Positions 17,083 through 27,056 of a DNA stretch of 64,000 nucleotides are shown here, piece after piece. The position numbers and the translations under genes were made by a program. Positions within the stretch are counted from its first letter, which is position 1; each line of letters begins with the position of its first letter. The notes under the pieces were generated by a model. The model was not told where the DNA came from, did no database searches, and saw nothing but the letters and a program-made list of their open reading frames with translations. The DNA is from an uncultured Legionella sp. (GTDB taxonomy: Bacteria > Pseudomonadota > Gammaproteobacteria > Legionellales > Legionellaceae): NCBI GenBank assembly GCA_902168255.1, contig CABHON010000007.1, positions 17,059-81,058 on the forward strand. Reading direction: 5' to 3'.

Positions 17083-17451
17083 TTATTCTGCCACAGGTCG
17101 TTCAACTAGTTCTACAATAGCCATAGGAGCTGAATCACCTTTACGATAACCACATTTGATGATTCGTAAATAACCACCTGGGCGTTTTTGATAACGAGGT
17201 CCTAATACTGTAAATAACTTTTGAACAGCGTCCATATCCCGAATTCTAGAAAATAATAAACGTCGATTAGCAACGCTATCTTCTTTACTTACAGTGATAT
17301 ATGGCTCGACAACACGGCGTAATTCTTTTGCTTTAGGCAAAGTTGTTCTGATTAACTCATGTTTAACAAGTGATGCAGACATATTGCGAAACATAGCCAT
17401 TCTGTGACTACTTGTACGGCTTAAGTGTCTACCAATTTTACGATGATGCAT
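17083..17451 (-). CDS. rplQ: 50S ribosomal protein L17
   Basis: 122 residues, starting [20 protein letters not shown], the near-invariant L17 N-terminus that binds 23S rRNA next to the exit tunnel. The C-terminus ends [19 protein letters not shown], close to the E. coli length of 127. Last ribosomal gene of the alpha operon, 11 bases after rpoA and 8 before secA. Confidence 0.97.
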   Translation of the reverse strand: MHHRKIGRHLSRTSSHRMAMFRNMSASLVKHELIRTTLPKAKELRRVVEPYITVSKEDSVANRRLLFSRIRDMDAVQKLFTVLGPRYQKRPGGYLRIIKCGYRKGDSAPMAIVELVERPVAE

Positions 17452-17462
17452 TTATAAGACTC

Positions 17463-18686
17463 CTACTCTTCTTTTTTAGCTTTACTAGAAGTTTTTGACT
17501 TCTTTTTAATATCAGTTGCTTGTTCATCAGAATCACCCATTTCTTGAGAGTCATCCTTTTGTCCATTAATTTCAGCAAGTGACATATTAACAGGTTCTAA
17601 TCCTTCTGGAGGCCAGCCTTCAAGTTTGGTTCCTAAAGAAAGAGAACGTGCAGCTAAAACATCTTTTATTTCATTTAAAGATTTTTTACCTAAATTTGGC
17701 ATTTTCATTAATTCAGTTTCTGTTCGCTGAATTAATTCACCAATATAATAAGTTTTTTCATTTTTAAGACAATTTACTGAACGAACTGTTAATTCTAAAT
17801 CGTCAATTGGTCTAAGTAAAATTGAATCAAAAGAAGAATTGCCTTTTGAAGACTCAGCTTGTTCTTCATATTTTAAATCAACAAAGGAAGCTAATTGTTC
17901 TTGTAATATTGTTGCAGAAATTTTAATAGCTTCTTCAGGTTCAATAGTACCATTAGTATGAAGATCAATAACTAACTTATCCAAGTTAGTTCTTTGTTCA
18001 ACTCGAGCATTTTCAACACTATAACTTACTTTTCTTACTGGAGAAAATGAAGTATCTAAACGCAAGACGCCAACTTTACCTGAAAGATTTTCTTTCTTAT
18101 GAACATATATTTCAGCTACAGCATCAGCTGCTGTGCCTTTTTCGTTTTCTACTGAATCAGCATCATTCGAGCCTTTTTCAGAAAAAAGTAAAAGTTCTTG
18201 AGAAGCATGGGGTTCGTTAATACAATATCCTCTGCCCTTAGAAACCTTCAATGTCATATTAAGCTGACCATTTGGATTTAAGTGAGCAATGACATGTTCT
18301 GGATTAACGATTTCCACATCATGACTCAATTCAATATCACCTGCAGTTACTACACCTTCACTATTTTTTTTCAATGTTAAAATAGCTTCCTGACGGTGGT
18401 TTAATTTAATAGCAACGCCTTTCAAATTTAGCAGAATATCAATAACGTCTTCACGCACACCATCAATGGCACTGTATTCATGCAATACGTTTTCAATTTC
18501 AACTTCTGTGATCGCACATCCAGGCATAGAGGACAAAAGAATACGTCTTAACGCATTTCCTAAAGTATGTCCAAATCCTCGCTCAAGAGGTTCTAAAACT
18601 ATTTTAGAATGAAAGCGATTTTCTTCTTGTATTTTGATAACCTTAGGTGTCAAAAAATCATTTATCTCAACATTCATACTGCTCAT
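17463..18686 (-). CDS. rpoA: RNA polymerase alpha subunit, enlarged
   Basis: 407 residues, against about 330 in most gammaproteobacteria. The N-terminal dimerisation domain is normal ([21 protein letters not shown], 31-51) and so is the C-terminal domain that contacts UP elements and activators ([20 protein letters not shown], 289-308; [17 protein letters not shown], 329-345). Between GRGY (151-154) and [10 protein letters not shown] (208-217) there is an extra segment of about 34 residues, roughly 160-200, rich in Ser, Asp, Glu and Lys. After the usual WPPEGL end (about 363) a charged 44-residue tail is added (Asp/Glu first, then Lys/Ser). The reading frame is continuous and both domains are conserved, so it should be functional. 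Confidence 0.95.
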   Translation of the reverse strand: MSSMNVEINDFLTPKVIKIQEENRFHSKIVLEPLERGFGHTLGNALRRILLSSMPGCAITEVEIENVLHEYSAIDGVREDVIDILLNLKGVAIKLNHRQEAILTLKKNSEGVVTAGDIELSHDVEIVNPEHVIAHLNPNGQLNMTLKVSKGRGYCINEPHASQELLLFSEKGSNDADSVENEKGTAADAVAEIYVHKKENLSGKVGVLRLDTSFSPVRKVSYSVENARVEQRTNLDKLVIDLHTNGTIEPEEAIKISATILQEQLASFVDLKYEEQAESSKGNSSFDSILLRPIDDLELTVRSVNCLKNEKTYYIGELIQRTETELMKMPNLGKKSLNEIKDVLAARSLSLGTKLEGWPPEGLEPVNMSLAEINGQKDDSQEMGDSDEQATDIKKKSKTSSKAKKEE

Positions 18687-18699
18687 TTAACCTCAAGTT

Positions 18700-19320
18700 T
18701 TATTTGGAGTAAAGTTCAACTACTAACTTAATGTTGTAATCTGCTGGTAAATCAGACATTTGTGGTAATGTACTAAATACACCACTAACAGCTTTTTGAT
18801 CAACCGTTATCCAATCACAAGATGCTCTTTGTTCAGATAGTGCTAATGCAGCTACAATTCGTGCTTGGCTTTTTGATCGCTCTCTAACGCCAATCACATC
18901 ACCCGGCTTCACTAAGTAAGATGGAATATTAACAGTGTGACCATTAACAAGAATTGATTTATGACTAACTAGTTGTCTAGCTTCTGCACGAGTAGATGCA
19001 AAACCCATACGATATACAACATTGTCTAATCGTCTCTCTAAAAGCATTAATAAGTTTTCACCAGTTGCACCTTTTTGAGCAGATGCTTTATGATAATAAT
19101 TACTAAATTGTCTTTCAAGCAAACCATAAATTCTTTTTAATTTTTGTTTTGCACGTAACTGTTGTGAATAATCCGTACCACGACCCCGTTTAGCACCATG
19201 CTGCCCAGGAGCTGTAGTAGGTTTACATTTTGTATCAAGTGCTCTGACACCGCTTTTCAGCATCAGGTCAACACCTTCTCTTCTTGCCAATTTACATTTA
19301 GGACCAATATATCTAGCCAT
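18700..19320 (-). CDS. rpsD: 30S ribosomal protein S4
   Basis: 206 residues, family-normal. It starts [21 protein letters not shown] and contains the S4 RNA-binding domain ([27 protein letters not shown], about 91-118). S4 is a primary 16S binder that nucleates the 30S body. In E. coli it represses translation of the alpha operon by binding the rpsM leader; whether it does so here cannot be told. 13 bases upstream of rpoA. Confidence 0.97.
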   Translation of the reverse strand: MARYIGPKCKLARREGVDLMLKSGVRALDTKCKPTTAPGQHGAKRGRGTDYSQQLRAKQKLKRIYGLLERQFSNYYHKASAQKGATGENLLMLLERRLDNVVYRMGFASTRAEARQLVSHKSILVNGHTVNIPSYLVKPGDVIGVRERSKSQARIVAALALSEQRASCDWITVDQKAVSGVFSTLPQMSDLPADYNIKLVVELYSK

Positions 19321-19369
19321 TCAGCTTGCCCCCGAAATTATTCATTAATTTATACACACTTATACCTTA

Positions 19370-19765
19370 TACTCTTCGTTTTTTAGAAGGTCGGCAACCA
19401 TTATGAGGAATACCTGTAACATCAGATATTTCAATAATCTTGAATCCAAGAGCCATGAGCGATCGAACTGATGATTCACGTCCAGGTCCAGGTCCACGAA
19501 CAAAAACAATCACTGTTTTCATTCCATATTCATCTCGCGCTACAATACCCGCTTTTTCTGCAGCAACCTGAGCAGCAAATGGAGTACTTTTACGTGATCC
19601 CCTGAAGCCTGCTCCGCCAGCCGTTGCCCAAGACAATGCATTACCTTGTCTATCAGTAAAGGTAATGATGGTATTGTTAAACGATGAAAAAACATGGACG
19701 ACACCATCAGTGACAAGCCGTTTGTTTTTTTTACGTACTTTTGTTTTTTTATCTACTGTTGCCAT
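19370..19765 (-). CDS. rpsK: 30S ribosomal protein S11
   Basis: About 131 residues with an N-terminal Lys-rich extension ([11 protein letters not shown]) and the conserved core [34 protein letters not shown] and C-terminal [14 protein letters not shown]11 forms part of the 30S platform near the mRNA exit. The translation ends at 19367 by the stop codon frame. Alpha operon, between rpsM and rpsD. Confidence 0.96.
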
Positions 19766-19803
19766 AATATTTCTAAAATCTTCTTCTATTAGTTACTAGT
19801 GCC

Positions 19804-20157
19804 TTACTTAGCGCCGCGTTGTTTTCCTTTTCTGGTTCGCGCATTTGTTTTTGTGCGCTGTCCTCTTACCGGCAGGCCTTTACGATGCCGTTGTCCTCGA
19901 TAACAACCTAAGTCAATTAATCGCTTTATATTCATAGAGACTTGACGACGTAAATCACCTTCAACTGTTATTTTGGCAATTTGAGTTCTAAGTTTTTCCA
20001 ACTCTTCCTCTGTCAAGTCCTTAATTTTAGCGTCTGTTTTAACGCCTGCTTGCTCACATATTTGCCGAGACGTAGTTCGACCAATACCATAAATAGACGT
20101 TAAAGCAATTTCCGTATGTTTTTGTTCTGGTATATTAATACCGGCTATTCGTGCCAT
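19804..20157 (-). CDS. rpsM: 30S ribosomal protein S13
   Basis: 117 residues, starting [20 protein letters not shown], with the [11 protein letters not shown] helix-hairpin-helix and a basic tail [18 protein letters not shown] that reaches the P-site. Normal length (E. coli 118). First gene of the alpha operon; rpmJ lies about 100 bases upstream, a spacer where an S4-binding leader would sit, though I cannot show one. Confidence 0.97.
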   Translation of the reverse strand: MARIAGINIPEQKHTEIALTSIYGIGRTTSRQICEQAGVKTDAKIKDLTEEELEKLRTQIAKITVEGDLRRQVSMNIKRLIDLGCYRGQRHRKGLPVRGQRTKTNARTRKGKQRGAK

Positions 20158-20260
20158 ATTTTCAATTCTCCAAAGAATATTAGCGCTTACATATAAAGGG
20201 GCGATAGGCTAACGCATTTTTGAGATAATATCAAGCTATTTTCCCAAAAACTCATTATTC

Positions 20261-20374
20261 TTACCCTTGTCTCTGTTTGTGTTTTGTGTCTTTGCAAATA
20301 ATTCTTACAACGCGATTGCGTTTAACAACTTTACAGTTTCGACACATCTTTTTTACTGATGCTCTTACTTTCAT
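20261..20374 (-). CDS. rpmJ: 50S ribosomal protein L36
   Basis: Translated by hand from the ATG at 20374: 37 residues, [20 protein letters not shown] to KHKQRQG. The zinc-type ligands are present (Cys11, Cys14, Cys27, His32 in [13 protein letters not shown]), so this is the C+ form. GGAG lies 8 bases before the ATG; an in-frame ATG two codons upstream overlaps that site and is unlikely. It is one residue shorter than usual around CKDTKH. Position after secY matches the spc operon. Confidence 0.95.
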   Translation of the reverse strand: MKVRASVKKMCRNCKVVKRNRVVRIICKDTKHKQRQG

Positions 20375-20404
20375 GAACATTTCTCCTTTAATTACACTGC
20401 ACTC

Positions 20405-21751
20405 TTACAAGATACCCGGCATGCGAGTACCCTTAAGAGGGCTCTTTTTCATTAATGACTCATATTGCTGAGACACAAGATGGGACTGAATCTGAGCTAT
20501 AAAATCCATCACCACCACAACAATAATTAACAAAGATGTTCCTCCAAAATAAAAAGGAACATGCCAGGTATATCTAAAAATCTCAGGTAACAGACAAACA
20601 AGCACTAAATATAAAGCACCAATAAGAGTTAGTCTGGTCATTACGCTATCAACATAACTTGCAGTTTGTTCTCCTGGGCGTATGCCAGGAATAAATGCAC
20701 CTGATTTCTTCAAATTATCAGCAGTGTCTTTAGGATTAAAGACCAAAGCTGTATAAAAGAAGGCAAAAAACATCATCGCAACAGTATACAACACCAAATA
20801 CAACAATTGATCAGGTGATAACATTTGACCTATATCACCCAACCATTCCATTCCTTTACTATTTCCGAACCATCGACACAACGTGGCTGGTAAAATAATA
20901 ATACTTGAAGCAAAAATAGGCGGTATAACTCCTGCCATATTAATTTTTAAAGGCAAATGTGTACTTTGTGCTGCAAAAATCTTTTTTCCTTGTGTCCTTT
21001 GCGGATAGTTAACACGTATACGTCGTTGTCCTCGCTCAACAAATACTACAAATGCAACTACAGCCACAACTACTACAAGCATAAATATCAAGGATATACC
21101 TTGCATTTGTCCATCACGAACTTGATCAAATACTTCACCCAGTGATGCAGGCAATCGAGAAACAATACCAGAAAAAATAATTAAAGAGATACCGTTTCCA
21201 ATACCTTTTTCAGTAATTTGTTCTCCCAACCACATCAACAACATGGTTCCTGTTACTAATGTTAAGGTTGCAGTTAAATAAAATAGAAAGCTGACTTCTA
21301 ATGCAATTCCATTGCTTACTAGCCATTTAGCCATGCCTAATGACTGAAAAACAGCCAAAATCAATGTACCGTATCGAGTGTACTGATTTATTTTCCTCTT
21401 GCCAGCACCACCTTCTTTTTTTAATTGTTCTAATTTAGGTGAAAGCACACTAAATAGCTGAATAATAATTGAGGCTGAAATGTATGGCATTATGCCAATA
21501 GCAAATAACGTCAAATGAGACAATGCGCCTCCCGAAAACATATTAAACAATCCCAAAATAGAATTTTGTTGATCGCCAAATAAATGTGCTAACTTTTCGG
21601 GATTAAGTCCAGGAACTGGAATATGAGAACCAATACGAAAAACTAGAATACCAAGCAGCAAAAACACCAAACGGTGTTTAAGCTCGGAAAAACTACTTTT
21701 TTCAGATTTTTTCCCTAAACCAGATTCTTTAACTTTGCTTTTAGTCTTCAA
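20405..21751 (-). CDS. secY: Preprotein translocase channel subunit SecY
   Basis: The protein-conducting channel of the inner membrane, about 448 residues with ten membrane helices. Visible hallmarks are [13 protein letters not shown], the plug-region [33 protein letters not shown] and the cytoplasmic loop [15 protein letters not shown] choose the TTG at 21751, since GGGTGGGAAAATCC precedes it and it lies just before the rplO stop at 21741; the longer frame extends further into rplO without signal. A GTG at 21763 is an alternative. The Lys/Ser-rich N-terminal 30 residues are longer than in E. coli. Confidence 0.95.
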   Translation of the reverse strand: MKTKSKVKESGLGKKSEKSSFSELKHRLVFLLLGILVFRIGSHIPVPGLNPEKLAHLFGDQQNSILGLFNMFSGGALSHLTLFAIGIMPYISASIIIQLFSVLSPKLEQLKKEGGAGKRKINQYTRYGTLILAVFQSLGMAKWLVSNGIALEVSFLFYLTATLTLVTGTMLLMWLGEQITEKGIGNGISLIIFSGIVSRLPASLGEVFDQVRDGQMQGISLIFMLVVVVAVVAFVVFVERGQRRIRVNYPQRTQGKKIFAAQSTHLPLKINMAGVIPPIFASSIIILPATLCRWFGNSKGMEWLGDIGQMLSPDQLLYLVLYTVAMMFFAFFYTALVFNPKDTADNLKKSGAFIPGIRPGEQTASYVDSVMTRLTLIGALYLVLVCLLPEIFRYTWHVPFYFGGTSLLIIVVVVMDFIAQIQSHLVSQQYESLMKKSPLKGTRMPGIL

Positions 21752-22187
21752 GGATTTTCCCACCCTTTTCTTCGATAAACTGGCGCACACCTTTGGTAAC
21801 TTTTATACCTTTTAAAGTTAATGCTTTAGTGATTTCGCCAGAAGCAAAAACTTTTACATATTTGATATTTTTATTAACAAGGCCATGTAATTTCAATACT
21901 TCTAAATCAATAACTTCTGCACTAATTTGCTCTAAAGAACCTAAGCGAACTTGAGTTGTTTCAAGACTCTTACGAGAGGTAAAACCAACTTTTGGTAATC
22001 GACGTTGAATAGGCATTTGCCCGCCTTCAAACCCAATTTTGTGGAAACCGCCAGCTCTGGCTTTTTGACCTTTGTGTCCACGACCACATGTTTTGCCTAA
22101 GCCAGAACCAATTCCACGACCAACACGTCTAGGAGGAGTTTTTGAACCTTCTGAAGGTCGTAATGTATTTAAAGATAATGTGTTCAT
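21741..22187 (-). CDS. rplO: 50S ribosomal protein L15
   Basis: 148 residues. The N-terminus is Gly/Arg-rich ([25 protein letters not shown]) and threads into 23S r[21 protein letters not shown] follows. Late assembly protein of the 50S subunit. The ATG at 22187 overlaps the rpmD stop, and the 3' end overlaps the secY start, as in a tightly packed spc operon. Confidence 0.97.
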   Translation of the reverse strand: MNTLSLNTLRPSEGSKTPPRRVGRGIGSGLGKTCGRGHKGQKARAGGFHKIGFEGGQMPIQRRLPKVGFTSRKSLETTQVRLGSLEQISAEVIDLEVLKLHGLVNKNIKYVKVFASGEITKALTLKGIKVTKGVRQFIEEKGGKILED

Positions 22188-22384
22188 TATGGATGACTCA
22201 CTTCTTCTACTTTAAGTAGATAATGTAATTTATTAACCATTCCCATGATAGTAGGGGATTTTCTTAAAATAACGGACGCATGCATTTTTCTCAAACCAAG
22301 TGCTTGAGCTGTACGAATGTGTCCTGGTAATCGACCAATAAGGCTTTTTACCAATGTAATTTTTATAGAATCATTATGCTGCAT
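22187..22384 (-). CDS. rpmD: 50S ribosomal protein L30
   Basis: 65 residues with the conserved [19 protein letters not shown] start and [16 protein letters not shown] end. It is slightly longer than the E. coli protein (59). It begins within the last codons of rpsE (11-bp overlap) and shares one base with rplO, implying translational coupling. Confidence 0.95.
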   Translation of the reverse strand: MQHNDSIKITLVKSLIGRLPGHIRTAQALGLRKMHASVILRKSPTIMGMVNKLHYLLKVEEVSHP

Positions 22385-22937
22385 CTTTCACCTCTTGTTT
22401 TGTGCTTATGCTATTTGCACGAACTCCACGTTGAGCAATGATATCATGAACAGTTTTTCCGCGTTTTGCAGCAACATTATCAGGTGTGGCCATATTAACA
22501 AGTGCATCGATTGTTGCTCTTACTACGTTAGTAGGTGTAGAAGAACCAATACTTTTTGCTAAAATATTTTGAACTCCAAGCACTTCAAATACAGCTCTCA
22601 TTGCACCACCAGCAATAATTCCTGTACCTTCAGAAGCAGGCTTAAGAAATACTTTAGAGGCACCATAAGACCATGTAATTTCATGATGTACAGATCCTTT
22701 ATTTAAAGAAATGTAGATCATATTTTTACGTGCTCGTTCCATTGCTTTTTGTATTGCAACAGGTACTTCACGTGCTTTGCCTCGGCCAACGCCAATCTTT
22801 CCATTGCCGTCACCAACAACAACCAAGACAGAAAAACCAAAAACCCGACCGCCTTTAACAACTTTCGCTGTTCTAGCTACCGATACCAATTTTTCAGTTA
22901 AACCATCACTTCTTGTTGATTCATCAAAAGTTGCCAT
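22374..22937 (-). CDS. rpsE: 30S ribosomal protein S5
   Basis: 187 residues, about 20 longer than E. coli S5, mainly through a C-terminal extension ([17 protein letters not shown]). The double-stranded RNA-binding domain is plain ([35 protein letters not shown]), as is the [18 protein letters not shown] second domain. S5 is part of the mRNA entry channel and affects decoding accuracy. Confidence 0.97.
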   Translation of the reverse strand: MATFDESTRSDGLTEKLVSVARTAKVVKGGRVFGFSVLVVVGDGNGKIGVGRGKAREVPVAIQKAMERARKNMIYISLNKGSVHHEITWSYGASKVFLKPASEGTGIIAGGAMRAVFEVLGVQNILAKSIGSSTPTNVVRATIDALVNMATPDNVAAKRGKTVHDIIAQRGVRANSISTKQEVKDAA

Positions 22938-22948
22938 ATCTTCGCTCC

Positions 22949-23311
22949 TTAAAACTCTAATTCGCCGCGTGCAGCATCAGCTAATGCCTTAACACGTCCA
23001 TGAAACCTAAATCCAGAACGATCAAAAGCTACTTTAGTAATACCAGCTGCTTTTGCTCTCTGAGCAATCATTTCACCAATTTTAGCAGCCTTTTCTGTTT
23101 TTGTTGATTTTGCGCTTTCTTTATCTAGACGAAAATCTTTTTCTAAAGAAGATGCACTAGCAACTACTTTTGATTGCAATCCATCTTCAATAATTAATTG
23201 AGCATAAATATGCTGTGAAGTTCTATGAACACTCAATCTAGGAATTTGTTGTTCACGAATTCTATATCGCGTTTTCTTAGCACGTCGAACACGGGATTCT
23301 TTTTTTGTCAT
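22949..23311 (-). CDS. rplR: 50S ribosomal protein L18
   Basis: 120 residues, starting [20 protein letters not shown], with [16 protein letters not shown] and the closing [21 protein letters not shown]18 binds 5S rRNA and joins it to the central protuberance. Normal length; sits 11 bases before rpsE. Confidence 0.97.
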   Translation of the reverse strand: MTKKESRVRRAKKTRYRIREQQIPRLSVHRTSQHIYAQLIIEDGLQSKVVASASSLEKDFRLDKESAKSTKTEKAAKIGEMIAQRAKAAGITKVAFDRSGFRFHGRVKALADAARGELEF

Positions 23312-23322
23312 TGCTATATTAC

Positions 23323-23871
23323 CTATTTCTTCTTGGTTTCTTTACGTTTAATGATTTCATTAGCGTACTTGATACCTTTGCCTTTGTATGGTTCAGGTCG
23401 GCGGAAAGAACGAATCTCAGCCGCTGTTTGTCCCAACAATTGTTTATTAATTGATGTAAGAATAATTGTTGTATTATTAGGAGTTTCTGCTACAACACCT
23501 TCAGGCAAATCAAAATCAACTGGATGAGAAAAGCCTAATGATAGATTTAATATCTTTCCTTTTGCTTGTGCACGATATCCAACACCAACTAATTCGAGTG
23601 TTTTTACAAAACCTTCAGAAACACCAGTTACCATATTTTGCACTAACGCACGAGTTGTTCCACTCATAGCATTGGTTTGTCTGTCGGTCGACTTAACAAC
23701 AACTTGAAGTTGTTTTTGAGCACCTTCACCTTCAGCTTTTAATTCAATGTTTCTAAAAAGCACTAATGAAAGATTACCTTTAGGCCCCTTTACATTCACA
23801 GTGTTTTTATCTAAAACAACCTCAACCCCTTTAGGAAGTAAAACCGGGGATTTAGCCACTCGACTAGCCAT
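23323..23871 (-). CDS. rplF: 50S ribosomal protein L6
   Basis: 182 residues (E. coli 177), two repeated alpha/beta RNA-binding halves. Conserved parts include [43 protein letters not shown] and the C-terminal [16 protein letters not shown]. It lies near the sarcin-ricin loop of 23S rRNA. The 92-base gap before it, unusual in this operon, is filled by the REP-like element at 23889-23942. Confidence 0.97.
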   Translation of the reverse strand: MASRVAKSPVLLPKGVEVVLDKNTVNVKGPKGNLSLVLFRNIELKAEGEGAQKQLQVVVKSTDRQTNAMSGTTRALVQNMVTGVSEGFVKTLELVGVGYRAQAKGKILNLSLGFSHPVDFDLPEGVVAETPNNTTIILTSINKQLLGQTAAEIRSFRRPEPYKGKGIKYANEIIKRKETKKK

Positions 23872-23888
23872 ATTTATTATTCTCCACA

Positions 23889-23942
23889 GTAGGAACAGGC
23901 TTTTGCCTATTCATCAACGGGCAACCGTAAGATCGCCCCTAC
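23889..23942. repeat. REP/BIME-like double hairpin inside the spc operon
   Basis: 54 bases bounded by GTAGG and CCCCTAC. The first half folds as GAACAGGC/GCCTATTC around TTTT; the second is an imperfect GGGCAACC/GATCGCCC hairpin. The layout, the central CAACGGGC and the CGCCCCTAC end match the element at 51193-51248. It occupies the rpsH-rplF spacer. Confidence 0.65.
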
Positions 23943-23963
23943 AAAATCCAAATTTAATGCGGG

Positions 23964-24353
23964 TTACGCAACCTCACACAATACTTCACCACCAATACCT
24001 AGCGCTTTGGCTTTAGGATGGCTCATAATACCTTGGGATGTAGAAACAACTGCTATACCAAAACCTGGAATATCGTTGAGTTCATTGACTCCACGATACA
24101 CACGCAAACCAACTTTACTAATTCGCTTTATATGATTAATAACAGGCTTTCCTCGGTAATATTTTAATTCGATTTCCAAATCCTTCTTTGTCTCTCCAAC
24201 AACAGAGTAGTTTTCAAGGTAACCTTCTTCACAAAGAACTTTAACTATACCTTCTTTTATTTTTGAGAAAGGGAGAACAACTTTCTGATGCTGGGATGTC
24301 TGACTGTTTCTAATTCTTGTCAACAAATCAGCTATAGGGTCTTGCATATTCAC
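23964..24353 (-). CDS. rpsH: 30S ribosomal protein S8
   Basis: 129 residues, starting MNMQDPIADLLTRIRNSQ, with ISKVGLRVYRG and the closing ISTSQGIMSHPKAK-type segment (VVSTSQGIMSHPKAKALGIGGEVL by position 105-128). S8 is a primary binder of the 16S central domain and, in E. coli, the translational repressor of the spc operon acting at the rplE leader. Normal length. Confidence 0.97.
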   Translation of the reverse strand: MNMQDPIADLLTRIRNSQTSQHQKVVLPFSKIKEGIVKVLCEEGYLENYSVVGETKKDLEIELKYYRGKPVINHIKRISKVGLRVYRGVNELNDIPGFGIAVVSTSQGIMSHPKAKALGIGGEVLCEVA

Positions 24354-24382
24354 AATATTAACTCCAAATTAACAATTCAACT

Positions 24383-24694
24383 CTACCAGCTCGCTTTTCT
24401 TCCACCAGGAATATCACCTTGCATCAAATGATTACGCAAGCAAATTCGGCATAGTTTAAAGCGTTGATAAACGGCATGAGGACGTCCACATTGACTACAG
24501 CGCTTAATCACACGAATCTTGCTAGAGTCCTTAGGTAATTTTTGTAATTGCGTTTGAGCTTTCAAGACAGCCTCAAAATCTTGGCTCACGAAAGCTTCAC
24601 GCATACTTTCCTTGATAGCTTTACGTCGTTGCAAGTATTTTTTAGAAATATCTAAACGTCTCTTTTCTCGAGCTAGCATTGAAGTTTTAGCCAC
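24383..24694 (-). CDS. rpsN: 30S ribosomal protein S14, long form with a zinc ribbon
   Basis: 103 residues, the length of the ordinary zinc-free gammaproteobacterial S14, starting [15 protein letters not shown]. The C-terminal part, however, has four cysteines, C66, C69, C82 and C85 ([25 protein letters not shown]), in the C-x2-C-x12-C-x2-C pattern of the zinc-binding S14 type. It therefore joins the long N-terminus of the C- class with the ribbon of the C+ class. It sits in its normal place between rplE and rpsH. Zinc binding is inferred from cysteine spacing. Confidence 0.96.
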   Translation of the reverse strand: MAKTSMLAREKRRLDISKKYLQRRKAIKESMREAFVSQDFEAVLKAQTQLQKLPKDSSKIRVIKRCSQCGRPHAVYQRFKLCRICLRNHLMQGDIPGGRKASW

Positions 24695-24696
24695 AA

Positions 24697-25260
24697 TTAC
24701 ATCCCCTCTTTTTTATTGTTTTTATCACGAAACGGAAAATTAAAAGCATCTAATAAAGCGCGAGCTTCAACGTTGCTTTTAGCCGTTGTTGTAATACAAA
24801 TATCTAATCCACGGATTGTATCTATTTTATCATAGTCAATTTCAGGAAAAACGATTTGCTCTTGTATCCCCATGCTATAATTTCCTGAGCCATCAAAAGA
24901 TTTAGGGTTTAAACCACGAAAATCTCGTATACGCGGGATCGTTATAGATATTAAGCGATCAAAAAATTCGTACATACGCTCACCACGAAGTGTTACTTTA
25001 CACCCGATTGGCCAACCTTCACGAATTTTGAAACCTGCAATTGATTTCTTTGCCATTGTAACCACAGGTTTTTGACCAGCAATTTTTTCCATATCAGCTG
25101 TTGCTGCTGTCAATACTTTTTTATCTGCTACTGCTTCACCAACACCCATATTAAGGGTTATCTTAACAAGCTTTGGCACCTGCATAACACTTTTATAGTC
25201 AAACTTTTTTTTCAGTTCAGGAACTATAGTTTTGAGATAATACTCTTTTAACTGAGCCAT
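24697..25260 (-). CDS. rplE: 50S ribosomal protein L5
   Basis: 187 residues (E. coli 179) with a short Lys-rich C-terminal extension ([10 protein letters not shown]). Conserved [34 protein letters not shown] and [17 protein letters not shown] segments are present. L5 binds 5S rRNA and contacts the P-site tRNA. Two bases separate it from rpsN. Confidence 0.97.
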   Translation of the reverse strand: MAQLKEYYLKTIVPELKKKFDYKSVMQVPKLVKITLNMGVGEAVADKKVLTAATADMEKIAGQKPVVTMAKKSIAGFKIREGWPIGCKVTLRGERMYEFFDRLISITIPRIRDFRGLNPKSFDGSGNYSMGIQEQIVFPEIDYDKIDTIRGLDICITTTAKSNVEARALLDAFNFPFRDKNNKKEGM

Positions 25261-25288
25261 TAAAACTACCTACTTTTTACAATAATCA

Positions 25289-25627
25289 TTATTGAACAGT
25301 TACAACTGCTTCACCGTTTGATTTAAAATAACGGATCTTTTTCAGTTTAGTACTGCCTTCCACATTAACAAATTTGAAGCCAACTCTATCTGCTTTCTGT
25401 GTTTTTGGATTTAACAGTGCAACATTAGAAATGTGTAAAGAAGCTTCTTTCTCAACAATACCACCCTCAATTTGTAAATTCGGGTTAGGTTTTACATGTT
25501 TTTTCACCATATTTACGCCAGAAACAATAATACGATTATTAACAAGAACCTTTAGTACAGTTCCTTTCATTCCTTTACTTTTTCCAGCAATAATAATAAC
25601 TGAATCGCCTTTTATAATTCTTTTCAT
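25289..25627 (-). CDS. rplX: 50S ribosomal protein L24
   Basis: 112 residues with the KOW motif [19 protein letters not shown] at the N-terminus and [11 protein letters not shown] in the middle. L24 is an assembly initiator that binds the 5' end of 23S rRNA. Its start overlaps the last base of rplN. Confidence 0.97.
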   Translation of the reverse strand: MKRIIKGDSVIIIAGKSKGMKGTVLKVLVNNRIIVSGVNMVKKHVKPNPNLQIEGGIVEKEASLHISNVALLNPKTQKADRVGFKFVNVEGSTKLKKIRYFKSNGEAVVTVQ

Positions 25628-25992
25628 TATAACACCTCAGGAGCTAAAGAGATGATTTTCATAAAGGCCTTTCTTAGTTCACGAGTTACGGGACCAAAAA
25701 TACGTGTACCAATTGGTTCTCGTTGGTTATTCAAGAGAACAGCCGCATTAGTATCGAAACGAATCAAAGAGCCATCAGGTCGACGAATCCCTTGCTTTGT
25801 TCTTACAACAACAGCATTCATTACATCACCCTTTTTAACTTTACTTTTAGGAATAGCTTCTTTAACGCTGACCTTAATGATATCACCAACACCTGCATAA
25901 CGGCGTTTAGACCCACCTATCACTTTGAAACACATTACTTTTCGCGCACCGCTATTATCGGCGACGTCAAGCACTGTTTGCATCTGTATCAT
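25627..25992 (-). CDS. rplN: 50S ribosomal protein L14
   Basis: 121 residues, starting [20 protein letters not shown], with [21 protein letters not shown] and the closing [13 protein letters not shown]14 lies at the subunit interface and contacts the 30S. It is the first gene of the spc operon and has a promoter upstream at 26118-26145, after a 161-base spacer. Confidence 0.97.
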   Translation of the reverse strand: MIQMQTVLDVADNSGARKVMCFKVIGGSKRRYAGVGDIIKVSVKEAIPKSKVKKGDVMNAVVVRTKQGIRRPDGSLIRFDTNAAVLLNNQREPIGTRIFGPVTRELRKAFMKIISLAPEVL

Positions 25993-26091
25993 TACCTTTC
26001 TCCAATCATCTTATCGGACGTAATTTACGTCATCGATTTCCTATGTAGGGGTCAAACCCTAAGGATGCAAATAGCAACCACTACATTATAC

Positions 26092-26106
26092 TCCCATATA
26101 ATGGGA
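26092..26106. repeat. Small perfect hairpin in the rpsQ-rplN spacer
   Basis: TCCCAT-ATA-ATGGGA, a 6-bp perfect stem just downstream of the spc promoter. It lies in the leader of the rplN transcript; a regulatory role is possible but not shown. Confidence 0.35.
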
Positions 26107-26117
26107 CTGGGGCATCG

Positions 26118-26145
26118 ATTATACCAATTTTGAAATTAATTACAA
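26118..26145 (-). promoter_or_regulatory. spc operon promoter between rpsQ and rplN
   Basis: On the minus strand TTGTAA (26145-26140) is followed after 16 bases by a perfect TATAAT (26123-26118). The location in the 161-base gap between rpsQ and rplN is the same as that of the E. coli spc promoter, which supports the call. Confidence 0.65.
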
Positions 26146-26153
26146 GCTCTAAC

Positions 26154-26426
26154 TTAATCTTTAATGCTTTCCGTTTGAGCACTTATCTCTTGAGTAGTTC
26201 GAATAACTTCCATAAGTTCCCATGTTTTAAGCTTGGAAACAGGACGAGTTTCACGAATTTTAACCAAATCACCTAAATGACATTGGTTGCTTGGATCATG
26301 CGCATGCATTTTACTAGAACGTATAACATACTTTTCGTACTTAGGGTGTTTTACTTTTCTTTCAACAAGAACAACAATGGTTTTATCCATTTTATTACTA
26401 ACAACCTTTCCTGTTACTGTTTTCAT
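26154..26426 (-). CDS. rpsQ: 30S ribosomal protein S17
   Basis: 90 residues: [30 protein letters not shown] near the start and [20 protein letters not shown], the OB-fold core of S17, a primary 16S binder. The start overlaps the rpmC stop by four bases. Last gene of the S10 operon. Confidence 0.97.
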   Translation of the reverse strand: MKTVTGKVVSNKMDKTIVVLVERKVKHPKYEKYVIRSSKMHAHDPSNQCHLGDLVKIRETRPVSKLKTWELMEVIRTTQEISAQTESIKD

Positions 26427-26638
26427 TCTACTTCACCCGCCTTTGTTTTTTCAGTTAATATCGTATTGATTCTAGCGATACTTCTTCTGATTTCTTTCAT
26501 ACGATGATTTTTCTTCAGCTGACCTGTTGCGCGTTGAATTTTAAAAGACATTTGCTCTTTTAACAATGCCATTTTTTCTTCTTGCAATGCATTAACAGAC
26601 ATTTCTTTTACTTGCTGCTTTAGTTCATTTTTCTTCAT
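26423..26638 (-). CDS. rpmC: 50S ribosomal protein L29
   Basis: 71 residues, a helical hairpin; the signature [25 protein letters not shown] is at about 33-57. L29 sits at the tunnel exit near the SRP and trigger-factor docking site. It overlaps rplP by one base and rpsQ by four. Confidence 0.96.
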   Translation of the reverse strand: MKKNELKQQVKEMSVNALQEEKMALLKEQMSFKIQRATGQLKKNHRMKEIRRSIARINTILTEKTKAGEVE

Positions 26639-27051
26639 TACATCACCGTTCTTTCTTCAAACTTCACTTTCAAAGGCAGTTTGGCTGCAGCCAATTGAAA
26701 AGCTTCAATTGCTAATTCTTTTGACATGCCATCCATTTCAAACAACATTTTACCAGGTTGAATAAGAGCAACCCAGTACTCAACGTTACCTTTACCTTTA
26801 CCTTGACGTACTTCTAAAGGTTTTTGAGTAATAGGTTTGTCTGGGAATATTCTGATCCAAACCTGACCACCCCGTTTGATAGCACGAGTCATTGCGCGTC
26901 GAGCAGATTCGATCTGACGAGCTGTAATTCTTCCTCTTTCAACGGCTTTCAAGCCAAACTGGCCGAAACTAACTTTATTTCCAGTAGTAGCTAACCCGCG
27001 GTTTCTACCTTTTTGTTGTTTTCTATATTGTGTTCGTTTTGGTTGTAACAT
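26638..27051 (-). CDS. rplP: 50S ribosomal protein L16
   Basis: 137 residues, starting [19 protein letters not shown], with [19 protein letters not shown] and [19 protein letters not shown]16 organises the A-site and the peptidyl-transferase centre. Normal length; 5 bases from rpsC. Confidence 0.97.
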   Translation of the reverse strand: MLQPKRTQYRKQQKGRNRGLATTGNKVSFGQFGLKAVERGRITARQIESARRAMTRAIKRGGQVWIRIFPDKPITQKPLEVRQGKGKGNVEYWVALIQPGKMLFEMDGMSKELAIEAFQLAAAKLPLKVKFEERTVM

Positions 27052-27056
27052 AATTA

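Noticed and set aside
19198..19386. Plus-strand ORF over rpsD
   Set aside because: Antisense shadow of a ribosomal gene, cysteine- and Phe-rich composition.
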